NCBI RefSeq assembly: GCF_000716605.1
Contig: NZ_JNXE01000028.1
Location: 1 to 64,000 of the forward strand
From: Streptomyces sp. NRRL F-525
Lineage (GTDB): Bacteria; Actinomycetota; Actinomycetes; Streptomycetales; Streptomycetaceae
DNA length: 64,000 nt
Direction of reading: 5' to 3'
Each line of letters begins with the position of its first letter. Within the stretch, counting starts at the first letter, position 1. The notes beneath the pieces were generated by a model that did no database searches, was not told the DNA's origin, and worked only from the letters and a program-made list of their open reading frames with translations. Made by a program: the position numbers and the translations under genes. Shown here piece after piece: positions 1-9,080 of the stretch.

Positions 1-1
1 G

Positions 2-862
2 CCGATGTTCGGCTACATGGGACTGGTCGCGGCCACGATCTCCATCGCCGGCCTCTCCGTGACCGTGTGGGCCCACCACATGTACGTCACCGGCGGAGTG
101 CTCCTGCCGTTCTTCTCCTTCATGACGTTCCTCATCGCCGTGCCAACAGGCGTGAAGTTCTTCAACTGGATCGGAACGATGTGGAAGGGGTCCTTGAGCT
201 TCGAGACCCCGATGCTCTGGGCCACCGGCTTCCTGATCACCTTCACCTTCGGTGGTCTGACCGGTGTCATCCTGGCCTCGCCGCCGATGGACTTCCACGT
301 CTCGGACTCGTACTTCGTCGTCGCCCACTTCCACTACGTGGTCTTCGGCACGGTCGTGTTCGCGATGTTCTCCGGCTTCCACTTCTGGTGGCCGAAGATG
401 ACCGGCAAGATGCTCGACGAGCGCCTCGGCAAGATCACCTTCTGGACGCTGTTCATCGGCTTCCACGGCACCTTCCTGGTCCAGCACTGGCTGGGTGCCG
501 AGGGCATGCCCCGTCGTTACGCGGACTACCTCGCGGCCGACGGCTTCACCGCCCTGAACACGATCTCGACGATCAGCTCCTTCCTGCTCGGCCTGTCGAT
601 CCTGCCGTTCCTCTACAACGTGTGGAAGACGGCCAAGTACGGCAAGAAGGTCGAGGTCGACGACCCGTGGGGCTACGGCCGTTCGCTCGAGTGGGCGACG
701 TCCTGCCCGCCGCCGCGGCACAACTTCCTCACCCTGCCGCGGATCCGCAGCGAATCCCCGGCGTTCGACCTGCACCACCCGGAGATCGCCGCTCTCGACC
801 AGCTCGAGAACGCGCATCACGGTGACAAGGCCCTCACTGGCGGCAAGGAGGCGGGCAAGTGA
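2..862 (+). CDS. ctaD: Cytochrome c oxidase subunit I, C-terminal part (5' end outside window)
   Basis: Carries the haem-copper centre of the aa3 terminal oxidase, which reduces O2 to water and pumps protons in the cytoplasmic membrane. The frame is open from the first bases of the window, so the N-terminal half lies upstream. Visible signatures are the WAHHM segment, whose paired histidines bind CuB, and the AHFHYV segment, which holds the haem a3 and haem a axial histidines. About five membrane helices remain, followed by a hydrophilic tail containing [13 protein letters not shown], typical of actinobacterial CtaD. Its TGA stop overlaps the GTG start of ctaF by four bases, so the two are translationally coupled. 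Confidence 0.97.
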   Translation, partial: PMFGYMGLVAATISIAGLSVTVWAHHMYVTGGVLLPFFSFMTFLIAVPTGVKFFNWIGTMWKGSLSFETPMLWATGFLITFTFGGLTGVILASPPMDFHVSDSYFVVAHFHYVVFGTVVFAMFSGFHFWWPKMTGKMLDERLGKITFWTLFIGFHGTFLVQHWLGAEGMPRRYADYLAADGFTALNTISTISSFLLGLSILPFLYNVWKTAKYGKKVEVDDPWGYGRSLEWATSCPPPRHNFLTLPRIRSESPAFDLHHPEIAALDQLENAHHGDKALTGGKEAGK

Positions 863-1257
863 AGGTCCAGGGCAGGATGTTCATGTGGCTGGCCGTCTTC
901 GTGCTCGCCACGGCGATCGTCTACGGCGTCTGGTCCAAGGAGGCGGCCGGTACCACGGCCCTCTTCATGGCCTTCGGCCTGTGCATCATGGTCGGCTTCT
1001 ACCTGGGCTTCACGGCCCGGCGGATCGACACGCTCGCGCAGGACAACAAGGAGGCCGACGTCGCGGACGAGGCCGGCGAGGTGGGCTTCTTCAGCCCGCA
1101 CAGCTGGCAGCCCCTCGCCCTCGGTGTCGGTGGCGCACTGGCCTTCCTGTCGATCGCGATCGGCTGGTGGCTGCTGTACTTCTCCGCCCCGATCATCATG
1201 ATCGGCCTGTACGGCTGGGTCTTCGAGTACTACCGCGGTGAAGACCGCACCCAGTAG
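859..1257 (+). CDS. ctaF: Cytochrome c oxidase subunit IV, actinobacterial type
   Basis: Small accessory subunit of the actinobacterial aa3 oxidase, 132 residues. Helices are predicted near residues 5-25, 30-50, 90-108 and 110-125, with an acidic loop around 60-75. The GTG start overlaps the ctaD stop (GTGA), which fixes the start and shows coupling. It is the last gene of this transcription unit: a strong GC-rich hairpin follows the stop. The family has no catalytic residues; identification rests on length, helix layout, the FEYYRGED tail and position directly after ctaD. Confidence 0.93.
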   Translation: MKVQGRMFMWLAVFVLATAIVYGVWSKEAAGTTALFMAFGLCIMVGFYLGFTARRIDTLAQDNKEADVADEAGEVGFFSPHSWQPLALGVGGALAFLSIAIGWWLLYFSAPIIMIGLYGWVFEYYRGEDRTQ

Positions 1258-1274
1258 CACGCGCGGAACACTCG

Positions 1275-1310
1275 CGAGCCCGGACACTCCGTCAGGAGGG
1301 TCCGGGCTCG
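1275..1310 (+). terminator. Hairpin terminator after ctaF
   Basis: Inverted repeat CGAGCCCGGAC / GTCCGGGCTCG with a 14-base loop, 17 bases after the ctaF stop, followed by a short T-containing stretch. It separates ctaDF from the L,D-transpeptidase gene. Confidence 0.8.
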
Positions 1311-1387
1311 TGCTTTTGCCGCAACGCCGGTCCCTCGTCCGGGTTACTCACCGCGCCGGGGCTGACGAAGCTTCATAGCGTGACCCC

Positions 1388-2653
1388 ATGAACCACTCTC
1401 CGCGCACCCGCACCGTCGTCAGCTGCACTCTGCTGGTGATCTCCCTCGGCGCGGGCGTCACCGCCTGCGGGTCCGACGGCGGCAACCCGCTGTCGGCCAA
1501 GCCGTACGACGCGGCGGGGCAGATCTCCTTCAACGGTCCGTCCGGCAAGGGCAAGAAGGTCGACCCCGACAAGCCTCTGGCCGTCACCGCCTCCGGTGAC
1601 GACGGCCGCATCACGGACGTCACCGCCGTGGACGCCACGGGGCGCTACGTCACGGGCGAACTCGCCGCCGACGGCACTCGCTGGCACAGCACCTCCCCGC
1701 TGGCCGCCAACGCCCACTACACGGTCAGCGTGAGCACGGAGGACGAGGACGGCGCCCCCGGCCGCAAGGTCCTCACCTTCGACACCAGCAAGCCGACCGC
1801 CAAGAAGAGCCTGACCGTGAAGTTCGGCCCCGACGCGGGCAAGTACGGCGTCGGCCAGCCGGTCACCGCCGAACTGAACACGCCCGTCAAGGACAAGGCG
1901 CAGCGGGCCATCGTGGAACGCGCCCTCAGGGTGGACTCCGTACCCGCCGTCGAGGGCGCCTGGCACTGGGTGGACGACAAGGAACTCCACTACCGCCCCA
2001 AGGACTACTGGCCCGCCCACGCCACCGTCCAGGTGCGCAGCGACCTCGACGGCGTGAAGATCAGCGACCGCCTGTGGGGCGGCAGTTCGAAGGCCCTCAA
2101 GCTCACCACCGGCGACAAGATCGTCGCCGTGACGGACGCCGCGTCCCACGAGATGACGGTCTACAAGAACGGCGAGGAGATCAACGAGATCCCCGTCACC
2201 ACCGGCAAGCCCGGCTTCGAGACCCGAAACGGCGTCAAGGTCGTACTGGGCAAGGAGTACTTCGTACGGATGCGCGGAACCACCGTCGGCATCTCCGAGG
2301 GCTCCTCGGACTCGTACGACCTCCCGGTGTACTACGCGACCCGCGTCACCTGGAGCGGCGAGTACGTCCACGCCGCCCCCTGGTCGGTGGGCTCCCAGGG
2401 CTCCGAGAACGTCAGCCACGGCTGCACCGGCATGAGCACCAGCAACGCCGAGTGGTTCTTCGACACCGTCCACGAGGGTGACGTGGTCAAGGTCATCAAC
2501 TCGAACGGCGACGAGATGGAACCCTTCGGCAACGGCTACGGCGACTGGAACCTCGGCTGGAAGAACTGGCGGGCCGGCAGCGCACTGGTAGGCGGAACCC
2601 CGGACGGTCCGAGGCCGGAGGACGCGGCACGTTTGCGCCCAGAGTCAGCGTGA
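1388..2653 (+). CDS. Lipoprotein L,D-transpeptidase (YkuD domain)
   Basis: Predicted cell-surface enzyme that forms 3-3 cross-links in peptidoglycan or attaches proteins to it. The 421-residue product has a lipoprotein signal with lipobox V-T-A-C, Cys27 being the lipidated residue. Two Ig-like/LDT accessory regions occupy roughly residues 45-245. A YkuD domain follows with motif SHGCTGMS: His344 and Cys346 are the catalytic pair, and a Thr replaces the Val usual in SHGCVR. A hydrophilic tail follows. A TAGCGT hexamer ends six bases before the ATG and no ribosome site is visible, suggesting a leaderless mRNA. Sitting between the ctaDF and ctaE-qcr units, it has its own promoter. The repeat at 2661 follows its stop. 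Confidence 0.92.
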   Translation: MNHSPRTRTVVSCTLLVISLGAGVTACGSDGGNPLSAKPYDAAGQISFNGPSGKGKKVDPDKPLAVTASGDDGRITDVTAVDATGRYVTGELAADGTRWHSTSPLAANAHYTVSVSTEDEDGAPGRKVLTFDTSKPTAKKSLTVKFGPDAGKYGVGQPVTAELNTPVKDKAQRAIVERALRVDSVPAVEGAWHWVDDKELHYRPKDYWPAHATVQVRSDLDGVKISDRLWGGSSKALKLTTGDKIVAVTDAASHEMTVYKNGEEINEIPVTTGKPGFETRNGVKVVLGKEYFVRMRGTTVGISEGSSDSYDLPVYYATRVTWSGEYVHAAPWSVGSQGSENVSHGCTGMSTSNAEWFFDTVHEGDVVKVINSNGDEMEPFGNGYGDWNLGWKNWRAGSALVGGTPDGPRPEDAARLRPESA

Positions 2654-2660
2654 CATCCCC

Positions 2661-2725
2661 AGGGGCGCGGGGAACTGCGCGACCAGCCACAGCCGGCCCG
2701 CAGTCGCCACGAAACTCGCGCCCCA
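2661..2725 (+). repeat. Intergenic repeat, family A (copy 1)
   Basis: Core GGGGCGCGGGGAACTGCGCG then ACCAGCC at 2662-2688, ending with the complementary arm CTCGCGCCCC. The ends pair as a long stem. It lies between two convergent genes, so it may act as a bidirectional terminator. Confidence 0.85.
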
Positions 2726-2730
2726 CCCCA

Positions 2731-3132
2731 CTAGGCGCTCAACGCCCGCTTCTCACGCAACAGAGAGGCAAGAGAGGCCGCGAACTCAACGGGATCCACC
2801 GGAAGGGTCACCGCGGCCTCCGCACGGCTCCACGTGGCGAGCCACGCATCCTGAGGCCGCCCGATCAGCACCAGCACCGGCGGGCAGTTGAAGACCTCGT
2901 CCTTCACCTGACGGCACAACCCCATGCCCCCCATCGGCGAGGACTCCCCGTCGAACACACAGACATCGATCCCACCCCGGTCCAGCTCCTTCAGAACCGC
3001 CGCAGGCGTGGCGCACTCGAGGAACTCGACCAACGGCACGTCGGACGCCGGCCGCCTGCCGGAGGCGAGCCGCACCTGCTCGCGGGTGTTGGAGTCGTCG
3101 CTGTAGACGAGCACCGTGGCAGTCGGCTGCAT
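2731..3132 (-). CDS. Atypical stand-alone receiver-domain protein
   Basis: The 133-residue product has the fold pattern of a response-regulator receiver without an output domain. Acidic pocket residues (Asp12, Asp13) and a phospho-acceptor-like Asp61 (VFDGE) are present. The conserved switch Thr/Ser is replaced by Gly (LVLIGRP), and the invariant Lys of the K-P motif is replaced by Leu (TLPVDP), so canonical phosphorylation-driven switching is doubtful. The start is placed at the ATG at 3132 because GGAGG precedes it at good spacing; an upstream in-frame extension looks non-coding. It is divergent from ctaE, with a 193-base shared promoter region. Role unknown; position suggests a link to oxidase expression, which is inference. 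Confidence 0.8.
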   Translation of the reverse strand: MQPTATVLVYSDDSNTREQVRLASGRRPASDVPLVEFLECATPAAVLKELDRGGIDVCVFDGESSPMGGMGLCRQVKDEVFNCPPVLVLIGRPQDAWLATWSRAEAAVTLPVDPVEFAASLASLLREKRALSA

Positions 3133-3314
3133 TGTTCCTCCACGCATCTGAGAAGCACCGTGTTGATCGGGAACCCCGGGTACCGATGCGGCGGATGCTA
3201 CTCCCTTGAACACCCCGTCAACACCTGTTGGAACACCCCTGCGATGGGCCATACGGGCAGTACACACGCTGCGAACACTCCGAACGGCACCCCCCGGAGT
3301 GAGGGCGGGATAAG

Positions 3315-3335
3315 CGACCGACATAATGTCGGTCG
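3315..3335. promoter_or_regulatory. Perfect 21-bp palindrome over the ctaE start codon
   Basis: CGACCGACAT-A-ATGTCGGTCG, ten-base arms around one central base. The ctaE ATG (3326-3328) lies in the right arm. A GATAAG hexamer just upstream could be a -10 element, placing the palindrome on the transcription start. It could be a repressor operator or, if the leader is longer, an RNA hairpin hiding the start codon. Confidence 0.6.
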
Positions 3336-3946
3336 TGGCGACAGCAACGACAGTAGAAACCGGGCACGCGCACCCGTCGGTCAACCGGCCGAACCTCACC
3401 AGCGTCGGAACCATCATCTGGCTGAGTTCCGAGCTGATGTTCTTCGCGGCCCTCTTCGCGATGTACTTCACCCTGCGATCGGTGACCGGTCCGGATCACT
3501 GGAAGGAGATGGCGAGCCATCTCAACCTTCCGTTCTCCGCGACCAACACCACGATCCTGGTGCTCTCCTCCCTCACCTGCCAGCTCGGCGTCTTCGCCGC
3601 CGAGCGCGGGGATGTGAAGAAGCTCCGGGGCTGGTTCATCATCACGTTCGTGATGGGTGCGATCTTCATCGGCGGTCAGATCTTCGAGTACACGGAGCTG
3701 GTGAAGAAGGACGGCCTGTCGCTGTCCTCCGACCCGTACGGCTCGGTGTTCTACCTGACCACCGGGTTCCACGGCATGCACGTGACGGGCGGCCTCATCG
3801 CCTTCCTGTTCGTCCTCGGACGTACCTACGCGGCGAAGAGGTTCACTCACGAACAGGCGACCGCGGCCATCGTCGTGTCCTACTACTGGCACTTCGTCGA
3901 TGTCGTCTGGATCGGCCTCTTCGCCACGATCTACTTGATCAAGTAG
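3326..3946 (+). CDS. ctaE: Cytochrome c oxidase subunit III
   Basis: Membrane subunit of the aa3 oxidase, 206 residues with five predicted helices, the usual size of the short actinobacterial and Gram-positive form. Family signatures include [17 protein letters not shown] near the N-terminus, [12 protein letters not shown] and [14 protein letters not shown] near the C-terminus. The ATG at 3326 gives the full conserved N-terminal extension; no good ribosome site precedes it. It heads a ctaE-qcrC-qcrA-qcrB unit: qcrC starts 80 bases after its stop. This arrangement is typical of actinobacteria, where bc1 and aa3 form a supercomplex. Confidence 0.97.
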   Translation: MSVVATATTVETGHAHPSVNRPNLTSVGTIIWLSSELMFFAALFAMYFTLRSVTGPDHWKEMASHLNLPFSATNTTILVLSSLTCQLGVFAAERGDVKKLRGWFIITFVMGAIFIGGQIFEYTELVKKDGLSLSSDPYGSVFYLTTGFHGMHVTGGLIAFLFVLGRTYAAKRFTHEQATAAIVVSYYWHFVDVVWIGLFATIYLIK

Positions 3947-4026
3947 TCGGGCCCGATCCCGCGCGCAGCCAAGAAGCGCACATTCCAGAAGCATCGACGC
4001 AGAAGATCCTGACACCGGGGTAATCC

Positions 4027-4836
4027 GTGAAAAAGCTCTCCACCCGACGACGCCATCCGCTGGCGGCGGTCGTCGTCCTACTCTTCGCGCTGGCGGCAAC
4101 TGGGGGGCTGTACGCCGCGTTCGCGCCCGCGAGCAAGGCGCAGGCCGACGAGTCCGCCCAGTCCCTCGCCATCGACGAGGGCAAGAAGCTGTTCGCCGTC
4201 GGCTGCGCAAGCTGCCACGGCACCGGCGGTCAGGGCACCTCCGACGGTCCGAGCCTGGTGGGTGTCGGCGCCGCGGCGGTCGACTTCCAGGTCGGCACCG
4301 GCCGGATGCCGGCGCAGCAGCCGGGTGCTCAGATCCCGGCCAAGAAGGTCATCTACTCGCAGGCCGAGATCGACCAGCTCGCGGCGTACATCGCCTCGCT
4401 GGGCGCCGGTCCCGCGATCCCGACGAAGAACGAGTACGGGCCCGCCGGTTCGGACATCGCCAAGGGTGGCGAGCTGTTCCGCACCAACTGCGCCCAGTGC
4501 CACAACTTCACCGGCAAGGGCGGCGCGCTGACGCACGGCAAGTTCGCGCCGAGCCTTGAGGGTGTCGCTCCGAAGCACATCTACGAGGCCATGCAGACCG
4601 GCCCGCAGAACATGCCTTCCTTCCCCGACACCACGCTGTCGTCGAAGAACAAGAAGGACATCATCGCGTACCTCAACGCGGTCAACGGCGACAACACCGA
4701 GAGCCCCGGCGGGCTTGAGCTGGGCGGTCTCGGTCCGGTCAGTGAGGGTCTCTTCGCCTGGATCTTCGGTCTGGGCGCGCTGATCGCGGTAGCCGTCTGG
4801 GTCGCCGCTCGGACCGCAAAGGCCAAGAAGTCATGA
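4027..4836 (+). CDS. qcrC: Cytochrome bc1 complex dihaem cytochrome c subunit
   Basis: Actinobacteria lack soluble cytochrome c; this dihaem protein passes electrons from the Rieske centre to the oxidase inside the bc1-aa3 supercomplex. The 269-residue product has an N-terminal helix (13-33), two CxxCH haem sites (Cys60-Cys63-His64 and Cys155-Cys158-His159), and a C-terminal anchor helix near 240-262. The GTG start is followed by a basic KKLSTRRRH segment, as in family members. The stop overlaps the qcrA start (ATGA). Confidence 0.97.
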   Translation: MKKLSTRRRHPLAAVVVLLFALAATGGLYAAFAPASKAQADESAQSLAIDEGKKLFAVGCASCHGTGGQGTSDGPSLVGVGAAAVDFQVGTGRMPAQQPGAQIPAKKVIYSQAEIDQLAAYIASLGAGPAIPTKNEYGPAGSDIAKGGELFRTNCAQCHNFTGKGGALTHGKFAPSLEGVAPKHIYEAMQTGPQNMPSFPDTTLSSKNKKDIIAYLNAVNGDNTESPGGLELGGLGPVSEGLFAWIFGLGALIAVAVWVAARTAKAKKS

Positions 4837-5888
4837 GTAGCCAAGACATTCCAGAAGAGAACCTGCCCGCTGAGCAGGACGCGCACGGCGCGGTGTCGGT
4901 CGCGGACGAGCAGGACCCGTTCGCCGACCCGGGACTGCCGCCGCACGAGCACCGTGTCCAGGACATCGACGAGCGGGCCGCCAAGCGGTCCGAGCGCGTC
5001 GTCGCCTTCCTGTTCACCCTGTCGATGCTCCTCACGGTCGGCTTCATCGCCTCCTACGTGGCGATCCCGCACGACAAGGCGATCTTCGTCTTCCCGATCG
5101 GTCACATCAACGCGCTCAACTTCGCGCTGGGTCTGACCCTCGGCGGAGCGCTCTTCACCATCGGCGCGGGCGCGGTCCACTGGGCCCGCACCCTGATGTC
5201 CGACGTGGAGATCGCCGACGAGCGGCACGCGATCGAGGCGCCCCCCGAGGTCAAGGCCAAGGTCATGGCCGACTTCAAGGACGGTGCCAAGGAGTCGGCG
5301 CTCGGCCGCCGCAAGCTGATCCGCAACACGATGTTCGGCGCGCTGGCCCTGTTCCCGCTCTCCGGCGTCATGCTGCTGCGTGACCTCGGCCCGCTGCCGG
5401 GGACGAAGCTCCGCCACACCCTGTGGTCCAAGGGCAAGCTGCTCGTCAACATGAACACGAACCTGCCGCTGCGTCCCTCGGACGTGGCCGTCGGCTCGCT
5501 CACCTTCGCCAAGCCCGAGGGCCTGGAGGAGACCGACGAGGAGTTCCAGACCGAGATCGCCAAGTCGGCCCTGATGATCGTCCGGCTCCAGCCGGACAAC
5601 ATCAAGGACAAGCGCGAGCTGGAGTGGGCGCACGAGGGCATCGTCGCCTTCTCGAAGATCTGCACCCACGTGGGCTGCCCGATCTCCCTGTACGAGCAGC
5701 AGACGCACCACGTGCTGTGCCCGTGCCACCAGTCCACCTTCGACCTCTCCGACGGTGCCCGAGTGATCTTCGGCCCGGCCGGTCACGCCCTGCCGCAGCT
5801 GCGCATCGGCGTGAGCGACGAGGGTTACCTCCAGGCGCTCGGCGACTTCGAGGAGCCCGTCGGTCCTGCATTCTGGGAGCGCGGATGA
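4833..5888 (+). CDS. qcrA: Cytochrome bc1 complex Rieske iron-sulfur subunit
   Basis: Oxidises menaquinol through a [2Fe-2S] cluster. The 351-residue product is the long actinobacterial form with three predicted helices, two near 50-110 and one near 165-185, before the Rieske domain. Cluster motif: Cys277 and His279 in CTHVGC, Cys296 and His299 in CPCHQS, with Cys282 and Cys298 placed for the structural disulfide. The acidic, Pro-rich first 45 residues are cytoplasmic. Start and stop overlap both neighbours by four bases, so qcrC-A-B are coupled. Confidence 0.97.
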   Translation: MSSQDIPEENLPAEQDAHGAVSVADEQDPFADPGLPPHEHRVQDIDERAAKRSERVVAFLFTLSMLLTVGFIASYVAIPHDKAIFVFPIGHINALNFALGLTLGGALFTIGAGAVHWARTLMSDVEIADERHAIEAPPEVKAKVMADFKDGAKESALGRRKLIRNTMFGALALFPLSGVMLLRDLGPLPGTKLRHTLWSKGKLLVNMNTNLPLRPSDVAVGSLTFAKPEGLEETDEEFQTEIAKSALMIVRLQPDNIKDKRELEWAHEGIVAFSKICTHVGCPISLYEQQTHHVLCPCHQSTFDLSDGARVIFGPAGHALPQLRIGVSDEGYLQALGDFEEPVGPAFWERG

Positions 5889-7525
5889 GTACTACGGCGA
5901 ACACCTCCGACTCGCGCTCGCGCGAGAAGGCACCGGCCGGCGAGAAGATCGCCGACTGGGCGGACGGCCGCCTGGGGATCTACTCCCTGGCCAAGTCCAA
6001 CATGCGCAAGATCTTCCCCGACCACTGGTCGTTCATGCTGGGCGAGGTCTGCCTCTACAGCTTCATCATCATCATCCTCACGGGTGTGTATCTGACGCTG
6101 TTCTTCCACCCGTCGATGAACGAGGTGACGTACCACGGCAGCTATGTCCCGCTCCAGGGGCAGCTGATGTCGGAGGCGTTCAACTCGACGATGCACATCT
6201 CCTTCGATGTGCGCGGTGGTCTGCTGATCCGTCAGATCCACCACTGGGCGGCGCTGATCTTCCTCGCCGCCATGTTCGTGCACATGATGCGGGTGTTCTT
6301 CACGGGCGCGTTCCGCAAGCCGCGTGAGGTCAACTGGCTGTTCGGCTTCCTGCTGTTCGTCCTGGGCATGTTCACCGGCTTCACCGGTTACTCGCTCCCG
6401 GACGACCTGCTCTCCGGCACCGGTGTCCGCTTCATGGAGGGCGCGGTCCTGTCCGTGCCGATCGTCGGCACGTACCTGTCGTTCTTCCTCTTCGGCGGCG
6501 AGTTCCCGGGCGGCGACTTCGTCGCGCGGTTCTACTCGATCCACATCCTGCTGCTGCCGGGCATCATGCTCGGCCTGGTGGTCGGCCACCTGATCCTGGT
6601 CTTCTACCACAAGCACACGCAGTTCGCGGGTCCCGGAAAGACGAACAACAACGTCGTCGGCATGCCGCTGCTGCCGGTCTACATGGCCAAGGCCGGAGGC
6701 TTCTTCTTCCTGGTCTTCGGTGTCATCGCGGCCGTCGCGGCGATCGCCTCGATCAACCCGATCTGGTCCATGGGTCCGTACCGTCCGGACATGGTGTCCA
6801 CGGGCGCGCAGCCCGACTGGTACATGGGCTTCTCCGAGGGCCTGATCCGTGTCATGCCGGGCTGGGAGATCAACTTCTGGGGTCACACGCTCGTCCTGGG
6901 CGTGTTCATCCCGCTGATCATCTTCCCGCTGGTCCTGGTCGCGATCGCGGTCTACCCGTTCATCGAGTCCTGGGTCACCGGCGACAAGCGCGAGCACCAC
7001 ATCCTGGACCGCCCGCGCAACGTCCCGACCCGTACGGCCTTCGGTGCCGCGTGGATCTCGTGGTACTTCGTCCTGCTCATCGGTGGCGGCAACGACATCT
7101 GGGCCACGCACTTCCACCTGTCGATCAACTCGATCACCTGGTTCGTGCGCGTCGGCTTCTTCGTGGTGCCGGTGCTGGTCTTCATCGCCACCAAGCGGGT
7201 CTGCCTCGGCCTCCAGCGCCGCGACCGGGACAAGGTGCTGCACGGCCGCGAGTCGGGCATCATCAAGCGCCTGCCGCACGGTGAGTTCGTCGAGATCCAC
7301 GAGCCGCTCAGCCAGGACGCGCTGCACACGCTCACCGCGCACGAGCAGTACGAGCCGGCCGCGATCGGCGCGACCGTCGACGACAACGGCGTCGAGCGCA
7401 AGGTGAAGGGCTCCCAGAAGCTGCGCGCCAAGCTGAGCGAGGCGTACTACGGCGAGGAGTCCCAGATCCCCAAGCCCACCGTCGAGGAGTACAAGGAGAT
7501 CACGAGCGGCCACGGCCACCACTGA
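5885..7525 (+). CDS. qcrB: Cytochrome bc1 complex cytochrome b subunit
   Basis: Binds two b haems and the quinone sites of complex III. The 546-residue product includes the extended C-terminal domain of actinobacterial QcrB. Haem-ligand histidines lie in RQIHHWAALIFLAAMFVH and in the helix running from FYSIHILLLPG to VVGHLILVFYHKH. The Qo-site PEWY motif appears as PDWY (QPDWYMGF), the usual actinobacterial form. The start is the ATG overlapping the qcrA stop; an in-frame extension upstream lies inside qcrA and is not used. A perfect terminator hairpin follows. Confidence 0.97.
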   Translation: MSTTANTSDSRSREKAPAGEKIADWADGRLGIYSLAKSNMRKIFPDHWSFMLGEVCLYSFIIIILTGVYLTLFFHPSMNEVTYHGSYVPLQGQLMSEAFNSTMHISFDVRGGLLIRQIHHWAALIFLAAMFVHMMRVFFTGAFRKPREVNWLFGFLLFVLGMFTGFTGYSLPDDLLSGTGVRFMEGAVLSVPIVGTYLSFFLFGGEFPGGDFVARFYSIHILLLPGIMLGLVVGHLILVFYHKHTQFAGPGKTNNNVVGMPLLPVYMAKAGGFFFLVFGVIAAVAAIASINPIWSMGPYRPDMVSTGAQPDWYMGFSEGLIRVMPGWEINFWGHTLVLGVFIPLIIFPLVLVAIAVYPFIESWVTGDKREHHILDRPRNVPTRTAFGAAWISWYFVLLIGGGNDIWATHFHLSINSITWFVRVGFFVVPVLVFIATKRVCLGLQRRDRDKVLHGRESGIIKRLPHGEFVEIHEPLSQDALHTLTAHEQYEPAAIGATVDDNGVERKVKGSQKLRAKLSEAYYGEESQIPKPTVEEYKEITSGHGHH

Positions 7526-7552
7526 TCGCTGAGGCGTCGCCACGCCACAGTC

Positions 7553-7587
7553 GAAGGGCCCCGTCCGAACACCGGACGGGGCCCTTC
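7553..7587 (+). terminator. Strong terminator after qcrB
   Basis: Fifteen-base perfect stem GAAGGGCCCCGTCCG / CGGACGGGGCCCTTC with a five-base loop AACAC, 28 bases after the qcrB stop. Confidence 0.92.
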
Positions 7588-7658
7588 GCCGTGCCCGCGG
7601 CTGGATAGGGTGGGCATGTCTTTCGGACCATGTTTCTACGACACTCAGGAGCGGCCGT

Positions 7659-8723
7659 ATGAGCGCTGTGACCCCCGCTGGAGGCGACACCGCGGCGGCC
7701 CGTTCCTGGCCCGACGTACTGAGCGCGCTGCTGGCCGGACAGGACCTGAGCACCGCCGACACGGCGTGGGCGATGGACCGCATCATGAGCGGCGAGGCGG
7801 CCGACGCCCAGATCGCGGGCTTCCTGGTGGCGCTGCGGGCCAAGGGCGAGACCGTCGAGGAGATCAACGGCCTCGTCGAGACGATGTACGCCCACGCCAA
7901 GCCGCTGCACATCCCGGGACCGGCCGTCGACATCGTCGGTACGGGTGGCGACCGGGCCAAGACGGTCAACATCTCGACCATGTCGGCGATTGTGATCGCC
8001 GGGGCCGGCGCGAAGGTCGTCAAGCACGGCAACCGCGCCTCCTCCTCGGCGAGCGGTTCCTCGGACGTGCTGGAGCGGCTCGGCATCAACCTGGAGCTGT
8101 CGCCCGAGCGGGTCGCGCAGGTGGTGGAGGAGGCCGGGATCACGTTCTGCTTCGCGGCCAAGTTCCATCCCACGATGCGGTTCGCGGGCGCGGTCCGGCG
8201 GGACCTGGGCGTGCCGACCGCGTTCAACCTCCTCGGCCCGCTCACCAACCCGGCCAAGGTCACCTCGTCGGCGGTCGGCTGCTTCGACACCCGCATGGCC
8301 GGGCTCATCGCGGGCGTACTGGCCGAACGCGGCTCCTCCGCCCTGGTGTTCCGCGGCGACGACGGCCTGGACGAGCTGACGACCACGGCGACCTCCCGGG
8401 TGTGGATCGTCCGCGAAGGCAAGGTCACCGAGGAGGCCTTCGACCCGAGGGACGTAGGCCTCGAACTCGTCCCGGTGGAGGCCCTGCGCGGAGCCGACCC
8501 CGAGTACAACGCGAACGTCGCCCGCCGTCTCCTGGACGGCGAGACAGGCCCGGTGCGGGACGCCGTACTCCTGAACTCGGCGGCGGCCCTGGTGGCGCTT
8601 GAGGCCGGGGACGGGCCGCTGGTGGACCGGATCCGGGCCGGGATGGCGAAGGCGGCGGAGTCGATCGACTCCGGGGCGGCCAAGCGCACGCTGGAGCGCT
8701 GGGCGGCGGCCAGCAACGCGTAG
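7659..8723 (+). CDS. trpD: Anthranilate phosphoribosyltransferase
   Basis: Second step of tryptophan synthesis: joins anthranilate and PRPP to give phosphoribosylanthranilate. The 354-residue product shows the family motifs [18 protein letters not shown] (PRPP binding), [18 protein letters not shown] and [10 protein letters not shown], followed by [14 protein letters not shown] precedes the ATG at suitable spacing. It is monocistronic, flanked by the qcrB terminator and the SAM-IV leader. It is separate from the anthranilate synthase gene at 36-38 kb; no attenuator is visible here. Confidence 0.96.
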   Translation: MSAVTPAGGDTAAARSWPDVLSALLAGQDLSTADTAWAMDRIMSGEAADAQIAGFLVALRAKGETVEEINGLVETMYAHAKPLHIPGPAVDIVGTGGDRAKTVNISTMSAIVIAGAGAKVVKHGNRASSSASGSSDVLERLGINLELSPERVAQVVEEAGITFCFAAKFHPTMRFAGAVRRDLGVPTAFNLLGPLTNPAKVTSSAVGCFDTRMAGLIAGVLAERGSSALVFRGDDGLDELTTTATSRVWIVREGKVTEEAFDPRDVGLELVPVEALRGADPEYNANVARRLLDGETGPVRDAVLLNSAAALVALEAGDGPLVDRIRAGMAKAAESIDSGAAKRTLERWAAASNA

Positions 8724-8798
8724 CGGTACGGCGGTCGTCGTCCCGCGATCCGGACACGGGTTGCGGGACGACGATCACCTCGCGTAAGTTTTCTGACC

Positions 8799-8918
8799 AG
8801 GTCATGAGTGACAGTCATGAGGCCCCGGCCGACTGTCCGGCAACCCTCCGTCCGTGGCGGGGTGCCCCGGGTGAAGACCAGGCCGTAGGCAGCGAGGTCT
8901 GCGGCAAGCGCGGGCCCC
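8799..8918 (+). ncRNA. SAM-IV riboswitch
   Basis: About 120 bases matching the SAM-IV aptamer pattern: GGTCATGAG at 8800, the core GCCCCGG...CCGGCAACCCTCC at 8821-8849, GGTGGGGTGCCCCGGGTGA-like segment (here GGCGGGGTGCCCCGGGTGA), GACCAGGCCG, and the closing GGCAAGCGCGGG. SAM binding normally turns expression off. It lies about 160 bases upstream of the aminotransferase-like gene, implying that gene is needed when SAM or methionine is low. Recognised by motif only; no covariance search was run. Confidence 0.88.
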
Positions 8919-8959
8919 TCGAAAGACACCAGGGGTCCTGGTCATCGAGGGAGCTCTCT

Positions 8960-8980
8960 GTGAGCAAGCGAATGCGATAG
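8960..8980 (+). CDS. Possible six-codon leader ORF after the SAM-IV aptamer
   Basis: GTG AGC AAG CGA ATG CGA TAG encodes MSKRMR, preceded by GGGAG at six-base spacing. It sits between the riboswitch and the downstream gene. It may be translated and take part in control, or be chance; nothing but the ribosome site supports it. Confidence 0.25.
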   Translation: MSKRMR

Positions 8981-9080
8981 GGCGCGAAGCCCCCACTCCG
9001 CACATCCCCTTTCACCCTTTCCTGCGCCGAAGCCATGCCGCTCGCGCAGTGAATTCGCCTGCCTCTTACGGGAGTTCGCC

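Noticed and set aside
5825..8929. A 1034-codon open frame antisense to qcrB and trpD
   Set aside because: High GC keeps the opposite frame free of stops. The product is low-complexity Arg/Asp/Val-rich with no domain, and the sense genes are certain.
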